Shown here piece after piece: positions 1 through 7,680 of a stretch of DNA of 39,240 bases. The translations under genes and the position numbers were made by a program. Numbering within the stretch: the first letter of the stretch is position 1; each line of letters opens with the position of its first letter. The DNA is from an uncultured Acidobacteriia bacterium (GTDB lineage: Bacteria > Acidobacteriota > Terriglobia > Bryobacterales > Bryobacteraceae), in the NCBI GenBank assembly GCA_903923395.1, contig CAIXXM010000013.1:1-39240 (forward strand). Direction: 5' to 3'. The notes beneath the pieces were generated by a model, which worked only from the letters and a program-made list of their open reading frames with translations, had not been told where the DNA came from and made no database searches.

Positions 1-354
1 CCTGCCTGCAAACACCTCCAAACACGGCACTTGCAAAAAACCAGTTTTTCAATCCAACTCTTCTGCTCTCCCGAGCCGCCAAATCACCCCTTGAATTTAC
101 TGGTGAGATATCCGGGCTAGATTCTGAAAAGCTGAACCAGTACTCCCTCTTGCCAGCGACCCGGTCGATTACGTCGTTCGCGCAGGTTCAGATGCCGAAA
201 GATACTTCATCGTGCCAGCACCTCCGCCTCCGCCGTACCCGGTCGCCTACCTCGTTCGCGCGTCTTTCAGGCGCGCGTCTTCCGTAGCGGCGAAGCATTC
301 AAGGCAGAATGAAGCGCGAACGTCCGACCAGGTTCACATGCCGAAAGATATTTC
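1..354. other. Non-coding stretch left of the aminopeptidase gene
   Basis: No convincing gene is visible here on either strand. An open frame beginning near 212 on the + strand has no recognisable protein features and runs into the antisense of the aminopeptidase, so it is not called. Positions 1-158 show only a short A-tract/T-tract pair around 35-50 that could form a weak hairpin. Positions 159-354 hold a diverged duplication, listed separately. Confidence 0.5.
159..354. repeat. Diverged, partly split intergenic duplication (modules B and A)
   Basis: Two short modules each occur twice on the + strand. Module B is 24 nt at 159-182 and 237-260, with three mismatches. Module A is 26 nt at 183-208 and 329-354, with two mismatches, and shares the core GCCGAAAGATA. 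In the left copy B and A are contiguous. In the right copy they are separated by 68 nt (261-328), which itself contains a short direct repeat of GCGCGTCTT. The second A copy ends exactly at the stop codon of the aminopeptidase gene. This could be the remains of a small repeated element or a local tandem duplication. I do not recognise the family. Confidence 0.6.
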
Positions 355-2928
355 CTACCTCCACCGCGTCCGTATCCGCAGCGTCCGGTCGAGTTCGGCT
401 TTGACTTGCAGCACTTTCAGGCGCAGATCGGGATCAATATCTTTGCGGGAAAGATACTCTTCGACCGCAGTCTCCGCCGCCGCGCTGGTGTGGCTGCCCA
501 CAAAGCTGGAGAGCCAGCCGTTAATGAAAAAGATCTTGCGGCCCAGTTTCAATTGCGGCAGCGCCTCCAGCGCCCTTGCCACATAGGGAAGAGTCAGTGC
601 TTCCTGATTGCCGGCATTGAAACTACCCAGGCTGGCAGTGGCGAAGTCTTCGGGCACCGCACCATCTTTGAGATACTCCGCAAAGTATTTGGCCTTATTC
701 TCCGGCGTTGCGATGCCGGCGAGTGCCGCATACGCCGAGCGCTTGCCGTCCTCCGACTTATCCTTCACCAGTTCCGCCTGAATCATGTCAGTCGCCTTGG
801 GAACACCCTGCCGGACCAGCGTGGAGAGTAAGTTCCACCGGTCCCTTTGCTGTAGAGTCACCCCGGGCACACTACTCTTGCCATCCAGCAGCGCCTGGAC
901 CTCTGCCAGTGCCGCCGGGCTGGACGCAGAACCCGTGAAGGACCGGTAAGCTGAGATACGGAAGTCCCGCTCTGGAGAGTTCTTCATCCTGTCCAGCAGC
1001 AAGGCTTCATACTTGGCCGCCAGTGTTGCTTTCTCACGCTCCGGCACATAAGTCCGGATTGCGGTTCCAGCGCGTCCCGTAACACTTTGCACGATATCCA
1101 GATCCGTCTCGCCCGGCAACGTGCGGATCGCCAGTTCGACATACGCGGAGGGTGACAGTTCGGCCTCCCGGACGGAATCCCACAGGGCACCCCAGTAAAG
1201 CGCGCGGGCCAGTGGATCTTTCACTTTCGCGATATCTTCCTGTATTCCAGCGAGGCTCCGGGCATCTGGCAGGAAACGGCCATAGGCATGATCTCCACTG
1301 TTGCCGAAGACATAAGCGGGGCAGGGTTTTCCCAGCGCGGCGGGAATCTTCGCGGAAGCAGCGCTGAAGGTTACTGGCAGGGTTGTCGCGCCTAACTGCA
1401 TTTGAGTAGATATGGGCCAGAGATGGCCTTCACCAAGCGAGTCCTTCTGGGCCACTGTGAAGGTGCTGATCTTACCTCCGCTGCAGGACCAGTTCACAGT
1501 AACCACAGGCATGCCGCGTTGACGGACCCAGGTATTCGCCCAACTGCTGAGATCCTGTTTGGCCGCACGTGAGAACGCACCAATCAGATCCTGCCAGGTG
1601 GCATTGGCATAAGCATGTTCCCGAAGAAATATCTGGACGCCGCCGCGGAAGTTATCTTCACCCAGTTTGTAATTCAGCACCTGCAGCAGGCTGGGTGCCT
1701 TCTGATAGACAATCGGGCCATAAGCGGACTTGGCATCGGCAAGATTCCGGACCTCCTGATAAATCGGTGCAGTGCCCTGCGTTTCGTCGATGTTATAAGC
1801 AACGGGCTTGATGGTTTCATAGAAGCGCTTCCAAACTCCTGCTGGGGGCTCCAGTTCCGCCAGGGTATGAAACGCCATGTATTGCGCGAAGCCTTCTTTC
1901 AACCAGAGGTCATCGAACCAGCGCATGGTTACCAGATCACCGAACCACTGGTGCGCGAGTTCATGCAGCACGGTTACGGAACGCCGCTGGTGATCCGTGG
2001 CGGTGGGTGCGGTGCGGAAGATCACGACATCTTCCCGAAGGAACGTGGCCCCGGCGTGTTCCATGCCGCCATATGGAAAGCCGGGGAGCAGCACTTGATC
2101 GTATTTAGGAAAAGGGTAAGGCTGCGCGAAGAATTTTGACATCTGCTCCATGCCTTTGCGCGTGTAATCCGCCACTTCCGGCCACTCCTGCTTCGCCTTT
2201 GCGAGCATGGATTTGCGCACCAGCAGACGCATGGGAACCTGCCCGCCTTCATAAGCAATGGCCTCAAACGGACCCGCCGCGAACGCGAAGAGATAAGTGC
2301 TGATCGGGTGTGTTTCGGGGAAATGGAAGACGCCCGAGGGTGTACCGGTTGCCGCTGCGGTGTTGGAGATCACGGTCCAGTTCGCCGGTGCAGTGGCATC
2401 GAAAGTGAACTTCGCTTTGAGATCCGGCTGGTCAAAGCAGGGGAACGCCAGGCTGGCATCCATCGGCACGAACAGCGTGTAAAGGTATTCGCTCGAATCG
2501 AGAGGGTCCGTGACGCGTGTGATGGCGCGGTTGGCGGCGGCAATCGCAGATTCGAAATCCATTTCGACGTGGTTCGCGCCGGAGCGCAAATTGGCGGCGG
2601 GCAGCAGGATGTGGCCATTCTCCTGCGCCGGTTGTACCGGGGTGCCATTGATGACCACGTGGGAGATGCGGCCGTCAATGACGGCACCGGCGGCATTGAG
2701 ATCCCGGAAATCGAGGACCAGGGGATTGGCGTTGCTGGAGAGGCTGAAATCGAGAGTTTCGTGGCCAGGCAGAACGGGCGAGTGTTCGGTGATCTTGACA
2801 GAAAGGTGATAGCGAAGGCCAGAGAGGATTTTGGCGCGCTCCTTCGCGAGTTCCTGCGGGACGCCGGGAAGCGTCGGGGCCGCGAAAGCCGGCAGGGCGA
2901 GTAGGAGGGCAGCAAGGAGAGCGCGCAT
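355..2928 (-). CDS. Secreted M1-family zinc aminopeptidase
   Basis: This is an 857-aa metallopeptidase expected to remove N-terminal residues from peptides outside the cytoplasm. From the ATG at 2928 it begins with a short hydrophobic signal peptide (MRALLAALLLALPAFAA). An upstream in-frame ATG at 3009 would add 27 residues lacking signal character and would overlap the vapB promoter, so 2928 is preferred. Zinc motif HELAH lies at about residues 322-326, with the third ligand Glu in WLKEGF near 345. The substrate-binding motif reads GGMEHAG (about 287-293), so the usual Asn of GxMEN is His. The catalytic Tyr is in VYQKAP near 408. The C-terminal third matches the helical ERAP1-like region in position and length. 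Length is normal for the family. No strong Shine-Dalgarno is visible. Family call is secure; substrate is unknown. Confidence 0.93.
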   Translation of the reverse strand: MRALLAALLLALPAFAAPTLPGVPQELAKERAKILSGLRYHLSVKITEHSPVLPGHETLDFSLSSNANPLVLDFRDLNAAGAVIDGRISHVVINGTPVQPAQENGHILLPAANLRSGANHVEMDFESAIAAANRAITRVTDPLDSSEYLYTLFVPMDASLAFPCFDQPDLKAKFTFDATAPANWTVISNTAAATGTPSGVFHFPETHPISTYLFAFAAGPFEAIAYEGGQVPMRLLVRKSMLAKAKQEWPEVADYTRKGMEQMSKFFAQPYPFPKYDQVLLPGFPYGGMEHAGATFLREDVVIFRTAPTATDHQRRSVTVLHELAHQWFGDLVTMRWFDDLWLKEGFAQYMAFHTLAELEPPAGVWKRFYETIKPVAYNIDETQGTAPIYQEVRNLADAKSAYGPIVYQKAPSLLQVLNYKLGEDNFRGGVQIFLREHAYANATWQDLIGAFSRAAKQDLSSWANTWVRQRGMPVVTVNWSCSGGKISTFTVAQKDSLGEGHLWPISTQMQLGATTLPVTFSAASAKIPAALGKPCPAYVFGNSGDHAYGRFLPDARSLAGIQEDIAKVKDPLARALYWGALWDSVREAELSPSAYVELAIRTLPGETDLDIVQSVTGRAGTAIRTYVPEREKATLAAKYEALLLDRMKNSPERDFRISAYRSFTGSASSPAALAEVQALLDGKSSVPGVTLQQRDRWNLLSTLVRQGVPKATDMIQAELVKDKSEDGKRSAYAALAGIATPENKAKYFAEYLKDGAVPEDFATASLGSFNAGNQEALTLPYVARALEALPQLKLGRKIFFINGWLSSFVGSHTSAAAETAVEEYLSRKDIDPDLRLKVLQVKAELDRTLRIRTRWR

Positions 2929-2943
2929 AAGAGGAATTTCTAC

Positions 2944-2971
2944 AGTATGCCGGAAGTTCCGCCTGGCACAA
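2944..2971 (-). promoter_or_regulatory. Possible promoter of the aminopeptidase gene
   Basis: On the - strand a TTGTGC box (2966-2971) is followed after 16 nt by CATACT (2944-2949), 15 bases before the ATG at 2928. Spacing is acceptable and the -10 box is good, but the -35 box is weak. It lies back to back with the vapB control region. Confidence 0.35.
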
Positions 2972-2980
2972 AACATCAAG

Positions 2981-3008
2981 TTGACATCAAAACCAAAACT
3001 TGACATCA
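2981..3008 (+). promoter_or_regulatory. Direct repeat TTGACATCA: likely vapBC promoter/operator
   Basis: The 9-mer TTGACATCA occurs at 2981-2989 and again at 3000-3008, 19 nt apart. The first copy contains a consensus -35 (TTGACA). A 17-nt spacer leads to CATCAT at 3004-3009, which would place the transcript start almost on the ATG at 3018, so a leaderless or near-leaderless mRNA is possible. Ribbon-helix-helix antitoxins commonly bind tandem sites in their own promoter, so the repeats are good autoregulation candidates. This is inference from spacing and position. Confidence 0.45.
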
Positions 3009-3017
3009 TTTATTCGT

Positions 3018-3281
3018 ATGCGCACCACAATGTCACTTGACGACGAACTCATGGATCAATGCCGTGACCTGGCTGACCAGCAGGGGGTTTCCATCGGGGA
3101 CGCAGCAGGTTTGTTGATCCGGCGGGGCCTCGCGTACCGCTCACCCTGTGGGGAACGGAATGGCTTTGTGGTGTTCAGTGAAGTACTCGGCCAGAAGCAA
3201 TTCGGCCTGGAACGGGTCAAGAAGGCACAGGCTGAAGAAGACATTGAATACGCATCTGGCTTCTTCAAGCGAAAGTCCTAA
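3018..3281 (+). CDS. vapB: VapB-like ribbon-helix-helix antitoxin
   Basis: This 87-aa protein is predicted to neutralise the adjacent PIN toxin and repress the operon. Its N-terminus (MRTTMSLDDELMDQC) is a typical ribbon-helix-helix strand and first helix, followed by a second helix around ISIGD/AAGLLIRRGLAYR-like residues. The C-terminal half, which normally wraps the toxin, is polar and charged. An earlier ATG at 3000 would add six residues but lies inside the second operator-like repeat, so 3018 is preferred. No Shine-Dalgarno is seen, consistent with leaderless translation. The stop codon directly abuts the toxin ATG. The pairing with the PIN gene is the main support for the name; RHH assignment is by pattern. 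Confidence 0.8.
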   Translation: MRTTMSLDDELMDQCRDLADQQGVSIGDAAGLLIRRGLAYRSPCGERNGFVVFSEVLGQKQFGLERVKKAQAEEDIEYASGFFKRKS

Positions 3282-3725
3282 ATGATTGCGCTTCTAGACA
3301 TCAATGTATTGCTAGCTCTTGCCTGGCCAAGTCATGAGAACCATGAGGTGGCGCACCGCTGGTTTGCCGCCAACCGGAAAAAGGGCTGGGCGACATGTCC
3401 AGTGACGCAATCCGGCTTCGTACGGCTGTCCGCCACCCGGGCCGTGGTTGGCGATGATGCGATGAGTCCACTCGAAGGCATCGCCGCGATCGAACGCAGC
3501 ACAGACGCGCCGGAACATCACTTCTGGATTCAAGACAAGCCAGTGGAAGAGATCCACACGGAGATGATGGTGCGGATCATGGGGCCCAAGCAGATGAGCG
3601 ACGCGATTCTGCTGGATTTGGCGATCAAGAACGGGGGCAAGCTGGTGACGTTTGATGCCAAGATCCTGCATCTGCTGCCAAAGGGCTCGGAGTTGCGGAA
3701 GCATGTGGAAGTGATTGAGGCGTAG
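3282..3725 (+). CDS. vapC: VapC-type PIN-domain ribonuclease toxin
   Basis: This 147-aa PIN-domain protein is the predicted toxin of a type II module and would be a Mg2+-dependent endoribonuclease. Acidic residues in PIN positions are Asp6 in LLDINVLLAL, Asp107 in MSDAILLDLA and Asp125 in LVTFDAKI. The segment CPVTQSGFVRLS (about 39-50) is characteristic of the TIGR00028-like VapC subgroup, where Gln-Ser-Gly-Phe replaces the commoner Glu-containing motif. Its ATG begins at the base after the antitoxin stop, so the genes are translationally linked. It is intact and of normal length. Toxicity and RNA target cannot be read from sequence. Confidence 0.9.
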   Translation: MIALLDINVLLALAWPSHENHEVAHRWFAANRKKGWATCPVTQSGFVRLSATRAVVGDDAMSPLEGIAAIERSTDAPEHHFWIQDKPVEEIHTEMMVRIMGPKQMSDAILLDLAIKNGGKLVTFDAKILHLLPKGSELRKHVEVIEA

Positions 3726-3729
3726 TCCG

Positions 3730-3897
3730 TTGTACAACGAAGACGAATGCGTTCGTTGTCACGGTGAGCCGGCCGGTGGTTGCAATCATTGCGGGGGAGC
3801 CGGTATCTGTCACTACTGCCACAACCCGCTTGTCCAAGCAGCAGAGGTCCCGGCAAAAGGTTGGCGGGAGTGGCTTTGGCGGATCTTCGAAACATGA
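3730..3897 (+). CDS. Small six-cysteine zinc-finger-like protein
   Basis: This 55-aa open frame has three CxxC pairs: Cys7/10, Cys18/21 and Cys27/30. They sit in a CxxCHG...CNHCGGAG.CHYC arrangement resembling the cysteine-rich repeats of DnaJ, so it probably binds zinc. The C-terminal third is a Trp-rich amphipathic stretch (GWREWLWRIF). I chose the TTG at 3730 because GAGG at 3717-3720 sits nine bases upstream; another TTG at 3715 is possible but lacks a well-placed site. It starts four bases after the vapC stop. Its TGA overlaps the next ATG as ATGA (3894-3897), the typical mark of translational coupling, which is the strongest argument that it is real. I do not recognise a named family. 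Confidence 0.6.
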   Translation: MYNEDECVRCHGEPAGGCNHCGGAGICHYCHNPLVQAAEVPAKGWREWLWRIFET

Positions 3898-4649
3898 AAA
3901 TCGCCATACTTCCATTGCTCTGCCTTCCTCTCATCAGCGGAGTCGCGGCCGAAGTTCGGACACTGTTCGACAAGAGCTTCCCGGGAGGGTTCCGAATTGT
4001 GGAACTCGTAGGCGAAGAGTCCTTGGCAGTCGCGAGGCTGCAGGCTTATCTTGCCGATGCCAAGCTCGACCCGCCCCTGCTTCTGCACGTCACCGCAGCC
4101 GACAGCATGGTTTCGCTCGGCGTGTTGTCCGGCGGGAAAGGCAGCACGGAAAAGGACTACGCTGCCTGGGACCACATGCATTTCGCCCGGCAGGGCCATG
4201 AGCAGATTCGCGCTCTGGAACTGCTCGCCATTGGGAATGATGCAGTGGTGAGGATTGCGGAGCGGGGCAAAGTTTCCAAGGTGGTGCTTCGGGGCAAAGA
4301 TCCCACGTTACTGACAGTCGGATCGCGCCATTGCGAATTGCTAACGGTCCGGGCCTACCAATTGCCCCACACGAGCCCGAGCCCGACACACGTTGCGCTC
4401 ACGGTTTGGACCGATGCCCTGCCAACCGCGACTGAGGCACTCGCCATCACCCGCGAACTGCAAGCCCGGCTGCACGCCTCCTGGATTCAAGTCGACATGC
4501 GACCAGACAACTGGTTCATTGACGATCAGTTCTATCCGGTCTGGTTTCCTTTTCACCCGGCGAATCCACCAGGTTCACTGGCGGAGTACAAGTCACACGG
4601 CCAGAGAACCTGCTTCGGAGACCCGCGCGAAGTCCATTGCCCAAGGTGA
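3894..4649 (+). CDS. Secreted protein of unknown function
   Basis: This is a 251-aa protein with a clear signal peptide (MKIAILPLLCLPLISGVAA, cleavage near residue 19), so it is probably periplasmic or surface-exposed. The mature part is mixed alpha/beta by composition, with three cysteines (RHCELL, RTCFGD, EVHCPR). The last two are close to the C-terminus and could form a disulfide. I see no catalytic motif and do not recognise the family. The start at 3894 is fixed by the signal peptide and by the ATGA overlap with the six-cysteine mini-protein; the longer frame from 3780 lies inside that gene. It ends 19 bases before the convergent gene at 4669. A secreted protein co-transcribed with a toxin-antitoxin pair is unusual. 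Confidence 0.75.
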   Translation: MKIAILPLLCLPLISGVAAEVRTLFDKSFPGGFRIVELVGEESLAVARLQAYLADAKLDPPLLLHVTAADSMVSLGVLSGGKGSTEKDYAAWDHMHFARQGHEQIRALELLAIGNDAVVRIAERGKVSKVVLRGKDPTLLTVGSRHCELLTVRAYQLPHTSPSPTHVALTVWTDALPTATEALAITRELQARLHASWIQVDMRPDNWFIDDQFYPVWFPFHPANPPGSLAEYKSHGQRTCFGDPREVHCPR

Positions 4650-4668
4650 CCATCCCCCGCCCACCGGC

Positions 4669-5883
4669 CTACTCTTCGTCCTCTTCTTCCTCTTCTTCCC
4701 CGTCGTCTTCCCAAACCACCTTGCCGGCGCAGATGTCGTAGACACTAATCGGCTCACCGGGTTCCTGCGGTTCAGCGGAGAGATCGCCACTGGATGCCGC
4801 CGCGTCCAGAATGTCTTCGCACTCTTCGCGCGCAGCCTGGGTCATCTTGCGCTCATAGCGGCGGAGAATGCTGGTGGCGCGTTCCATACCGGCTTTGCCG
4901 CGCTTGATCAGCGTCGCCCCGATCAACACCGGCACAACATCGCTGAGCTCATTCTTCGGCAGCTTGTCGAGCCCCTTGGTCAATTCGGCAATCAGGTCCC
5001 CGGCGGGGTCGAACCCTGCCAGTCGCAAAGACCGTTCCGCCAGAGCCATGCGCTCTCCCGTACCGGCGGCAGCCACCGTGGGAAGCAGAGCCGCAAGCCC
5101 TTCGGCAGGGTGCTTGAGAAGGATCTTGTCGAGTGCCCAGCCGGCCGCACCGGAAGCATCAGCGTCCGTAAGCGTAATGAATTCCAAAACATCCGGGGCC
5201 GAGGAAGCCAGACAGCGCTCTCCCACCAGAGCAAGGGTGTTCTCAATGAGCCCGCCAGTGTCGGAGGGCATCAGTTCCCTCGCCCAGCCGCGCAGGATAC
5301 CCGTGAGGAGCAGGTCCATTTCCGGTCCCGCAGCAAGAATACTGTCCACCAGTTCCGGCGTGACATCGAGCGCATCACGAAGTTCCCAAATCAAACGGTA
5401 GGGCTGCAGTGCCGCAGTGACTTCCGCAGTTTCGGTATTGCGGTGTTCCTGGAGAGCCGCGGCAGCAAACTCGAGCCGCTCCACCAGACTCATCTCCGCA
5501 TGGAAACCGGGCAGAGCCTCGATCTCAGGAAGTTCGGGGGATTCGCCCATGTCTTCCATCGCTTCCTCATCCAGCAGAAGGTTGGCGAAGGCAAGTTCCA
5601 GGTACGCGTTCGAGAAGTCAGCGAGTTGGGGCACCTTGGAAAGCTCGCGGTAGGCAGCCCAATACCAGGGGTGCGCTGTCAGGATCTGCCGCAGCAGCTT
5701 CTCGGTGGTGGCGGAATCACCCGCGTCCCGCGCTCCAATGGCCTGCTCTTCCAGGACCGCAAGATCCACGGGATCAAGGGCGAGCAGCTTTTCGAATGCG
5801 GCGGATTCAACGATCCGCCCCGCATCAAGGTCTTTGAGGATTTTCTGTCTGGCGGCTTGGACGGACTGAGGGAGAAAAAGCAT
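4669..5883 (-). CDS. TPR-like cytoplasmic protein with acidic C-terminal tail
   Basis: This 404-aa protein has no signal peptide or membrane segment. Residues about 1-110 form short helix pairs of tetratricopeptide character (runs such as LLRQILTAHPWYWAAYRELSKV), and the middle is alpha-helical and Leu/Ala-rich, suggesting a helical scaffold. It ends in a strongly acidic tail of Asp/Glu only (DDGEEEEEEDEE). The start ATG at 5883 has GAGGGAG a few bases upstream. It lies 30 bases downstream of the DUF1080 gene on the same strand and may be co-transcribed with it. I cannot assign a function; a protein-protein interaction role is inference from the helical repeats. Confidence 0.75.
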   Translation of the reverse strand: MLFLPQSVQAARQKILKDLDAGRIVESAAFEKLLALDPVDLAVLEEQAIGARDAGDSATTEKLLRQILTAHPWYWAAYRELSKVPQLADFSNAYLELAFANLLLDEEAMEDMGESPELPEIEALPGFHAEMSLVERLEFAAAALQEHRNTETAEVTAALQPYRLIWELRDALDVTPELVDSILAAGPEMDLLLTGILRGWARELMPSDTGGLIENTLALVGERCLASSAPDVLEFITLTDADASGAAGWALDKILLKHPAEGLAALLPTVAAAGTGERMALAERSLRLAGFDPAGDLIAELTKGLDKLPKNELSDVVPVLIGATLIKRGKAGMERATSILRRYERKMTQAAREECEDILDAAASSGDLSAEPQEPGEPISVYDICAGKVVWEDDGEEEEEEDEE

Positions 5884-5913
5884 GTGGCTCCCTCAAGTCT
5901 ATCGGAGTGTGCC

Positions 5914-6810
5914 TTACTTCTTTGGAGTGGCGACGGTGATATTGCGGAACATCAGGCCGCCGGTGTGATCGCCCTGGATGTAGAACGGTCCAGGTTCGCC
6001 TTCATTGGCGTCGAGTGCGCCCCCGGTGATGCCTTCAATTTCTTGGTGATCAATGGTAGTGACGCCATTGCGTACGATGGTGACCGTGCGTCCGACCAGG
6101 GTTATGTCGAACGTATTCCAAACGCCTGTGGTGCGGGGCAGATCCACCTTCGGGGTGAGACGCCCGTAGATGGCTCCGATGCGGCGTTCCGGCGGATTCT
6201 GGGTCAACGGTTCGCTTTCGAGTTGGACCTCATAGCGGCCACGCAGATAGAAGCCGCTGTTGGCATGGTCGGGATAGTTCACTTCGAAGTGAAGCTTGAA
6301 ATCGGTGTAGGTCTTGAGCGTCTTGAGGTTCGCGCCCTTGGTTTCATTGGTAAGCAGGCCGTCCTTCACGATCCAGTGGCTGTTGGCGGGGTCCCCGATG
6401 GGCTCAAATCCGGTCAGGTCTTTGCCGTTGAACAGGGGTTCGGGCTTGTTCCAGGATTTCGGTTCCGGGCGGTTCAGAGCGGGCGCACGCACGCCTGTCA
6501 GCATCTGTGTGTTCTTGCCGCGCGTTTCCTTGATGTTGATCTTGTCCCCGGCAGCTTCCACATCAAGCGACAGATTGCCATTCAGCTGAATGATGAGATG
6601 CGAACCTTCCGCGGAGGCGCTCTTGGCCTGATAGACGTTGCCGCCGGTGGGCTGGTACCAGACTTCCAGTGCGCCAGCCTTTTCCGTGATGCCAAGCCAG
6701 GTGGCGCGGCCGCCGGGCATGTTGACATCCCAGCGTCCGGCAAAGGGGCTGGCAGCGAACACAGGCAGCGCGGCGCTGAGCAGGCAGAGAGCAGAAATTA
6801 CAAATCGCAT
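5914..6810 (-). CDS. Secreted DUF1080 (3-keto-disaccharide hydrolase-like) protein
   Basis: This is a 298-aa exported protein. A signal peptide (MRFVISALCLLSAALPVFA) is followed by a beta-rich N-terminal segment (about 20-100) and then the DUF1080 jelly-roll from about residue 118. That domain opens with the family hallmark LFNGKDLTGF and contains the conserved HWIVKDGLL and NSGFYLRGRYEVQL stretches. Family members are annotated as 3-keto-disaccharide hydrolases and resemble laminarinase-type folds. Start 6810 is the only one giving the signal peptide; no clear Shine-Dalgarno is seen. Only 47 bases separate it from the divergent DUF1028 gene. A second DUF1080 gene lies at 9658-10371. Substrate is unknown. 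Confidence 0.88.
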   Translation of the reverse strand: MRFVISALCLLSAALPVFAASPFAGRWDVNMPGGRATWLGITEKAGALEVWYQPTGGNVYQAKSASAEGSHLIIQLNGNLSLDVEAAGDKINIKETRGKNTQMLTGVRAPALNRPEPKSWNKPEPLFNGKDLTGFEPIGDPANSHWIVKDGLLTNETKGANLKTLKTYTDFKLHFEVNYPDHANSGFYLRGRYEVQLESEPLTQNPPERRIGAIYGRLTPKVDLPRTTGVWNTFDITLVGRTVTIVRNGVTTIDHQEIEGITGGALDANEGEPGPFYIQGDHTGGLMFRNITVATPKK

Positions 6811-6857
6811 GTGACGAAGTTTATCCCAGGCGCTATTCTATACGCTCTGGAGCATCT

Positions 6858-7658
6858 ATGTTTCGACGAATTTCGCTTACATTTGTTATCGCCGCACTAT
6901 TGACGGCAGGCGTTGCTGCGCTGGCCCAACAGACCCAAACCTTGAACATTCCACAGGAACTCTGGCCACCCGTGGCGACGTTCTCGATTCTCGGGTATGA
7001 CCCTGCCACAGGCGAGGTAGGTGGCGCCGTGCAATCCCGGGTGTTCTCCGTGGGTAACGGCGTTTTGTGGGCGGAAGCCGGGGTGGGCGCCGCTGCGACA
7101 CAAGCCATCGTCGATGTCAGTTACGGCCCCCAGGCATTGAATCTTCTGCGGCTCGGGTATGCACCGGCAAAGGTGCTGGAATTCATCCACACAGCCGACC
7201 CTGACCCCGACCCCGTGCGCTGGACCAAAGAAGGCCGCCAGTTCGCCGTGATGAATGCCAAAGGCGAGTACGCCACCTACACGGGTCCCAAGGCAACCGA
7301 GTGGGCCGGACACAAAGGCGGCAAATTCTGCACGGCGCAGGGCAACATCCTGGCCGGTGAAGGCGTGGTGAACGGCATGGTGGAGGCCTTTGAAAACACC
7401 AAGGGGCATCTTTCTTTGCGGCTGCTGGCAGCACTCGAAGCCGGGCAAAAGGCCGGTGGGGATAAGCGCGGGATGCAATCCGCCGCCATGCTGATTGTGA
7501 AGAAGGACGGCGGGGTGTGGCTGCACAATGACGTCGTGCTGCGTTTGCAGGTGGATGATTATCCGGAAGGTCCCATCAAGGAACTGCGCCGCTTGGTGGA
7601 ATCCGCGGTGAAGCGTTTCCGTCTGGGTGAGCCCAAACCGGCACCCGCGGCCCGGTAA
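6858..7658 (+). CDS. Exported DUF1028 protein (Ntn-hydrolase-like)
   Basis: This 266-aa protein begins with a signal peptide ending near VAALAQ, then carries a DUF1028 domain over about residues 35-235. Family signatures are visible: ATFSILGYDPATGEVGGAVQS, the Gly/Ala-rich stretch GVGAAATQA, and QGNILAGEGVV. DUF1028 proteins are related to N-terminal-nucleophile hydrolases but have no settled reaction. The ATG at 6858 has GGAG seven bases upstream (CTGGAGCATCT). The C-terminal ~30 residues (after QVDDYPEGPIKELRRL) form a charged helix and a Pro/Ala tail. Homologues are often linked to peptide or amidohydrolase metabolism, but nothing nearby proves that here. Confidence 0.88.
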   Translation: MFRRISLTFVIAALLTAGVAALAQQTQTLNIPQELWPPVATFSILGYDPATGEVGGAVQSRVFSVGNGVLWAEAGVGAAATQAIVDVSYGPQALNLLRLGYAPAKVLEFIHTADPDPDPVRWTKEGRQFAVMNAKGEYATYTGPKATEWAGHKGGKFCTAQGNILAGEGVVNGMVEAFENTKGHLSLRLLAALEAGQKAGGDKRGMQSAAMLIVKKDGGVWLHNDVVLRLQVDDYPEGPIKELRRLVESAVKRFRLGEPKPAPAAR

Positions 7659-7680
7659 AAGCGGAGTATACTCGGCAGTC

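Noticed and set aside
4393-6903. An 836-codon open frame on the + strand
   Set aside because: It overlaps three supported genes in other frames (secreted unknown, TPR-like and DUF1080) and has no domain, leader or ribosome site.
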